Shown in pieces: positions 58,948 through 64,000 of a stretch of 64,000 nt of DNA. Position 1 is the stretch's first letter. The number at the start of each line of letters is the position of its first letter. This DNA comes from Ophioceras dolichostomum (lineage: Eukaryota; Ascomycota; Sordariomycetes; Magnaporthales; Ophioceraceae), in contig PYST01000175.1 of NCBI GenBank assembly GCA_003049485.1, positions 20,318-84,317 of the forward strand. The letters are read 5' to 3'. The position numbers were made by a program, and so were the translations under genes. The notes beneath the pieces were generated by a model that did not search any database, was not told where the DNA came from, and saw nothing but the letters and a program-made list of their open reading frames with translations.

Positions 58948-60452
58948 ATGTCGGCGCCCCGGCTGGCCCGATTTTCCACTGCTCTGCTCCCCGCCGCAGC
59001 ACGGCCCAGAACGGCGGTGGCGGCGGCGACGTGGCCACAGACCACCAGTCTCGCCCTCCCGAACCCAGGACTTAGGCAGCACCGGTACAAGTCCGGGCTC
59101 TACGGATACATCCAGACCAAGGCGTTGGTGTACTCCAAGCTCGGAGAGCCCAGCGATGTGCTCAAGTGCGTCTCGTCAATTCCACCCATCCCGCATTTTC
59201 CCAGCAGCCCATATGCAATCCAAGCGCACCTAGGAAGCCAAATAAGCTAAGCTAACCAACCTGGCTGCCGGCTGGTACCTTGCCCGTCTGCAACCTTTTT
59301 TTCCTCTCTAGACTACACACCCACTCCATAAGCCCCTCCATCCCGTCACACGCCGCCGTCCTCCGCACGCTCGCTGCGCCCATCAACCCCGCGGATGTCA
59401 ACACCATCCAGGGCACGTACGGCGTCAAGCCGACCTTCAGCTCCCTGATCGGCACCGCCGAGCCCTCGTCCGTGCCCGGCAACGAGGGCTGCTTCGAGGT
59501 CCTCTCCGTCGGGTCGGCGGTCAAGTCGCTCTCCAAGGGCGACTGGGTCATCCCGGCGTCCACGGGGCTGGGCACGTGGCGCACGCACGCCCTGGTCGAC
59601 AACGCCGACGCCGCGCTCTTCCGCGTCGCGGGCCCCCACGGCACCGCCATACCCGATAAGACGGATCAAGGACCATGCCTCAGGCCTCTGACGCCCGTGC
59701 AGGCCGCGACCGTCAGCGTCAACCCGAGCTCGGCCTACCGCATGCTGCGCGACTACGTCGACCTGCTCGACCTCTCCGTCAAGTCGTACGCGTCCGGCTC
59801 CGCGGACGGCGGCGCGTGGTTCATACAGAACGGCGCGAACAGCGGCGTCGGCCGGGCGGCCATCCAGCTGGGAAAGCTGTGGGGCCTGCGGTCCATCAAC
59901 GTCGTGCGCGCGCGCGCGGAGGAGGGAGGGGGAGGAGGAGCCGCCGCCACCGAGGCGCTGAAGGACGAGCTGCGGGAGCTCGGCGCCACGGTCGTCGTCA
60001 CGGAGGACGAGTTCCTCGACCGCTCCTTTGTTACTCGTCTCAACGACGAGTGGACCCACGGAAGCGATGGCTCGCTCATGCTCGGCCTCAACTGTGTGGG
60101 AGGCAAGTCCGCCCAGCAGATCGCGCGCGTGCTGTCGCCGGGCGGCACGATGGTGACGTACGGCGCGATGTCGAAGCAGCCCGTGTCGCTGCCGACGGGC
60201 CTGCTGATCTTCAAGGACATACGCTTCAGGGGCTTCTGGCTGAGCCGCTGGGCGGACGGCGACAGGGCCGCGAAGAAGAAGACGGTCGACGAGCTGCTGG
60301 GCCTGATGCGGGCGGGGAAGCTGAGGGACGCGCCCGTGGACGAGGTGCCGTGGCGCTGGGAGACGGGCGAGGAGCCGCTGAAGGAGGCGGTGCAGGGCAC
60401 GCTGGCAGGGTTCAGGAAGGGGAAGAGCGTGTTTGCGTTTGGGGATACGTGA
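58948..60452 (+). CDS. etr1: Mitochondrial enoyl-[ACP]/CoA reductase ETR1 (452 aa)
   Basis: Exon 1 (58948-59165) and exon 2 (59312-60452) are joined by a 146-nt intron (GTGCGT to TCTCTAG), giving 452 aa. The N-terminus is a mitochondrial-targeting-like sequence rich in Arg, Ala and Ser. The catalytic domain has APINPADVNTIQGTYG, with the active-site Tyr at about Y109, and the NADPH-binding Rossmann stretch NGANSGVGRAAIQLGK at about 246-261. LNCVGGKSAQQIARVL, GGTMVTYGAMSKQPV and the terminal FRKGKSVFAF follow. This MDR-family enzyme carries out the last reduction of mitochondrial type II fatty-acid synthesis, needed for lipoic acid and respiratory-complex assembly. Yeast Etr1 and Candida Etr1 are slightly shorter; the extra length is in the presequence and a Gly/Ala-rich loop (about 59925-59955). 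No other pathway gene is nearby. Confidence 0.94.
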
Positions 60453-61792
60453 GAGCCGTATCGGCGGATTGGGCGACCTGCTTTGTCTGAGCCGCGTCGA
60501 TGGATTGGGCGGACTTCGTTGTCCGAGCCGTTCTGAACTAACTGAACTTCGAGCGGCAGGCGGCCCACATCCCTCATCCTAGACAGACAGACTTACGGCG
60601 CGAAACCTCCTCCTTCAGCACCTCCGTTCTTGGTCTGCTACCAGGGCAGCGTCCCTGGTTGGATATTACTACTTATCACCTGTATATATGCACGAGCACG
60701 GATTCCCCAGTTGGAGACTTGCGGGATCTGGCCGGTTGGCTTGCTTAGGTCAAGCGAGTCCTTTGTCTTGCTTTCTGCGGTTCGCTTTCGTCTGCTCTAG
60801 GTTTCTCTTCTCTCTTTGCTGGGCATTCATTCCCCTGCGAACTCACCACCTACGAAGCTCGAGCCCGCCTTTTCAGGCTCAAAAGTACATAACATTTATC
60901 AACAATCAACTTGATACCTACCTACCTAAAGGAGTCCGTGATATCTATCCTGAGCAGGCGATCACACAACATGGCCTGTTGGTCTAGCAGTTGGGTATCC
61001 TCCAGATTCGTGTCTGTCGCCTCGTCCCCATTACCCGACGGCTCTCAACTCCGCAGTCCGATCTCTCTCCGACAGAAAACCGCCGGGCCTAGATCCCAGC
61101 GCCAGCGGAGCAATGCCCCACCATTGGGGGTCAGTAAACCGGGGCTTTCAAGTTTCCTTCATCCATCCCCGGATCGCGATGGACTTGAGGGTCCTACAAG
61201 AGCCGGAAGACCCCTCCAGAAATCCCAAGCAAAGTCCCAACTAGGTAGGCCCAAGAGCTGCAAGTGTGGCAGGCGGCATAAGCGGGGATACAACACGAAG
61301 GATTCACGAAGCGGCGGCGGGTGGATATCTTCACTGATTTCCTCTGGTCATGGGAATCGTCGACAGGGAAGGCATGACGGTGGGATAGGAGATCGGATGA
61401 GTGGCCGAAATTCATCTGATGTTAGAGGAGTAGATCTTTCAGCTCCCCAAATCTCATGGCCTTAAGGCTGCTTGCTTCTCCCATCTGAATTTCAAAGCTC
61501 TGGTTCATTTTTCCGCCCTTCGTTCATTTTGATATCCGGTGGAAACGAAGATCTCCATCTTCCAGTACACCCACCAGTTTTCCTATTCGGGAAACCACGA
61601 TCCTTCCTTCGTCACTTCCGCTCAACAACCCTTTCCCCAAAGCCCTCGACCTAAACCGTCTTCGTTGTTTTCTCCCACAAATTCACAAGACTTGGCAGTC
61701 CTCGCCATCGCCTCAATTGAGTTTCTCTCATCCCGCGCCCGTTTCTCAAATACTCGCATCCAGATTCTTGAAGATCTCCCAGACTCCCAAGC
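60453..61792. other. Intergenic region upstream of the SDR gene
   Basis: An open frame at 60911-61465 (184 aa) is Ser/Arg-rich with no domain, splice partner or clear start context, so I do not call it. CT-rich leader-like sequence precedes 61793. Confidence 0.45.
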
Positions 61793-63381
61793 ATGCTTGG
61801 TAGTAACCTTATCCGCACGGCGGGAGCCGGCCTTCGGCTGCCTGCTGCGTCTGCCCGCATTCCCACTGCCCTTGCCCGTCCCGTGCTTGGTTTGTCTCAC
61901 CCGATGATCACGGCGACCGGCATCCGCAAAAGTAGCACAAGCAGCGACGCCAAGCACGCGAAGACCGTGCCGGTGGCCTCGGGCAGCTTCGCCCGCACCG
62001 ACGCATCATCGGCCAAGGTCGAGAACCCGGCGGACCACGAGCTTCCCTCATCGGCCGCCGCGGCCGGCGCCGGACGTGCTGGAGCCAATGTGCTCCCCAC
62101 GCTCGCCACGTTCTCGCTTCAGGGCAAGGTCGGAGTGGTCACCGGCGGCGCCAGGGGCCTTGGTCTTATCATGGGCCAGGGAATGGTCATCAGCGGTGCT
62201 GATCTCGCCATCGTCGACCAGAACTGTACGTTGAGACTTCCTGTCCAGACCTGTTGGCACACTTCAACCGGACAGTAATCCTGTCTGTCATAGCCAGCCT
62301 GAAATAAAGGGCCAAGAAGGATTCGGAATTCAAGCTGACTTTATGCGGACTCACTGCAGTGGAGGAGGCCAAAATCCAGGCCAAAGCCCTCGTCGACCGT
62401 TTCCAGAAGGATAACCCCAATGCAAAGAAGTGGGTGATGGCATCGCCATAACAAACATCATAATATACACCCAGAGCAAACAATACACACCCTGGAGCTG
62501 GGCGACTGACTGATTGGACCCGACTCTCGCAAATCGTATTATGAAAGACTGCCCAAGGTCACAGCACACTACGCGGACGTGTCCAACCAGGACTCCGTCA
62601 AGGCCTGCGTCGCCGAGATCCTCGCCGAGCACGGCAAGATCGACAACCTCGTCACGTCGGCCGGCTTCACCGAGAACTTCGAGGCCATCAAGTACCCCGC
62701 CGACCACATGCGCAAGCTCTACGCCGTGAACGTGGACGGCACCTTCTTCTTCGCCGTCGCCGTCGGCCGCCATCTCATGGAGCGAAAGGCTCCGGGAAGC
62801 ATGGTTTTCGTCGGCAGCATGAGCGGCGCCATCGTCAACGTGCCTCAGCCGCAGGCGTATGTTATCTCTTTCTTTTCCCGTTCTTATTTCTCCCAAACTG
62901 TCCAGAAAGGAGCAGTGGAAGTGTGAGGGCATGCGGACACGTACTTACCTTACCCATCGATATCTTGCAGTCACTACAACAGCTCTAAGGCCGCTGTTCG
63001 GCAGCTCGCGGCCTCACTGGCCGTAGAGTGGACGTCGGCCAAAATTCGGGTCAATTGCATCTCGCCCGGCTACATGCTAACGGCTCTGTAAGTGCGCCCG
63101 TGTTTTAACTCCCGATTTCAACTCCCTGGTGATTTCGGAATAGCTACGGACAGACAGACTGATATGAAATCCCACCATTGCTCTGCTTTTGCCTACACAG
63201 GACGCAAAAGATCCTCGATGACAAGCCGGATCTGGGAAAGCGCTGGACGTCGCTGATCCCCATGGGCCGGATGGGACACCCGGAGGACCTTATGGGCCCC
63301 GTGGCTTTCCTCCTCTCGGACGCCTCGGCTTACGTCACGGGCGCTGATCTGCGTGTGGACGGCGGATACACGGTCACGTAG
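61793..63381 (+). CDS. D-arabinitol 2-dehydrogenase-like SDR (369 aa, five exons)
   Basis: Exons 61793-62225, 62360-62429, 62548-62856, 62971-63087 and 63201-63381 join in frame to 369 aa. It is a classical short-chain dehydrogenase. The cofactor loop TGGARGLG is at 117-124, the catalytic Ser at about 258 (FVGSMSG), and Tyr and Lys at 273 and 277 (YNSSK), with NCISPGYM and YVTGADLRVDGGYT towards the C-terminus. The AHYADVSNQDSV and LMERKAPGSMVFVGSMSG segments resemble fungal D-arabinitol 2-dehydrogenases and related mannitol/sorbose reductases, which interconvert polyols and ketoses with NAD(P)H. The exact substrate is inference. About 100 N-terminal residues rich in Ala, Arg and Ser precede the SDR fold and could be a mitochondrial presequence. 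Intron 2 uses the weak acceptor GAAAG, the only one that keeps frame. Confidence 0.85.
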
Positions 63382-64000
63382 GGGTAGACTGTCCTCTCCT
63401 TCCGCCGAAGCGGAAATCGACCTAGCTTCCCACCTCCCTACCTAGAGGTAGGCTGGTATTAGCTGGTATTAGCAGGTACTTAGTTTGTAAGTTCGGGTCC
63501 TCGTCTTCAACCACCATTGCTTTCCATCCATCGCCATGGACACAGCGGCCAGCGGCCAGCTCTGAAGATGGGAGCTAGCCCAAGACAACTGGCCAACGTT
63601 GCAGTTTGGGACCACACAGCATAGGGGGTGCTAACGGAATAGACAGCACTTTACCAGGGGGGAAACGTTACGCTGCGATTCCGTTACCCATAGCGTGCGA
63701 GCATTCTTGTCCTTCAGTTATCTAGGTATCCTCACGCTGCACAGGATTTGTGTTTTCTCTTCCCCTCCTCAATTCGCGCAGCACAACCCCAATGTTTTTC
63801 TTTCCCGCTTTCTAGACGGGACAGGGTTTTAGTAGCACATACGTCGCTGCTTTTCTATCAAGTGCCTCCTGGTAGTTCACTTGTACTCCTTGACAAAGCC
63901 CAACTCTGCCCAGGGTGGTAGGCAGCTAGTGTGGTCTCATGTCTCGTACAATTCACATTTATTCTCGAAAACGTGCCGTGCTTCTGGCGTAGTTCGTGGC
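63382..64000. other. Right edge, no gene seen
   Basis: This is the 3' flank of the SDR gene, with another TAGG/CCTA motif cluster near 63437-63480. No coding signal reaches the window end. Confidence 0.5.

Noticed and set aside
59675..60490. 271-aa frame overlapping ETR1
   Set aside because: It is an alternative frame of the ETR1 exon; the ETR1 frame carries all family motifs.
60911..61465. 184-aa plus-strand open frame
   Set aside because: Low-complexity Ser/Arg composition without motif or start context. It is more likely non-coding sequence between ETR1 and the SDR gene.

Overview
The window is nuclear DNA from a filamentous ascomycete (Pezizomycotina), most likely a Sordariomycete. The evidence is many short GT-AG introns (about 55-150 nt) with CTAAC-like branch sites, two CFEM-domain cell-surface genes, a class II myosin and a Red1/ZFC3H1-type protein of fungal architecture, GC-rich coding DNA with C or G in third positions, and long gene-free stretches full of TAGGTAGGTA/TACCTACCTA microsatellite motifs. 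I cannot name the species from sequence alone.

Layout. 0.5-3.6 kb holds an accessory cluster: a small protein-kinase-like gene (-), a frameshifted APH-family phosphotransferase (+) and, tail to tail with it, a frameshifted fungus-specific gene (-). 4.2-4.8 kb is a small GPI-type CFEM protein (-). 8.2-13.0 kb is a 1483-aa Red1/ZFC3H1-like zinc-finger protein (-), head to head across 1.1 kb with a 2494-aa class II myosin heavy chain (+, 14.1-21.8 kb). 23.0-24.9 kb is a hypothetical gene with an apparent frameshift (-), and 27.5-28.8 kb a 417-aa His-rich and Arg/Glu-rich protein (+). 29.6-31.7 kb is VMS1 (+). A gene-poor stretch of about 9 kb follows, up to a 614-aa CFEM/GPI cell-wall protein (+, 40.9-42.8 kb). 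A small Cys-motif and poly-Gln protein (-) is at 43.8-44.6 kb, and a Ser/Gly-rich hypothetical (+) at 50.3-51.0 kb. UBC13 (+, 51.6-52.5 kb) has an assembly gap in its first intron, inside a poly-C run. A 233-aa fungal hypothetical (+) is at 55.5-56.2 kb, mitochondrial enoyl-thioester reductase ETR1 (+) at 58.9-60.5 kb, and a D-arabinitol-dehydrogenase-like SDR (+, five exons) at 61.8-63.4 kb.

Most genes are unrelated housekeeping functions: nuclear RNA elimination, cytokinesis, ribosome quality control, K63 ubiquitin chains, mitochondrial fatty-acid synthesis and polyol metabolism. They show no operon-like or metabolic-cluster logic. All exon junctions were worked out by hand from splice signals and frame, so individual boundaries are predictions. 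I see no tRNA, rRNA, CRISPR, transposase or retroelement ORF. I did not find a convincing new multi-gene system. The best leads are the decaying accessory genes, an in-frame intron in the Red1-like gene, the Cys-rich N-terminal module of the large CFEM protein and several unrecognised lineage-specific proteins.
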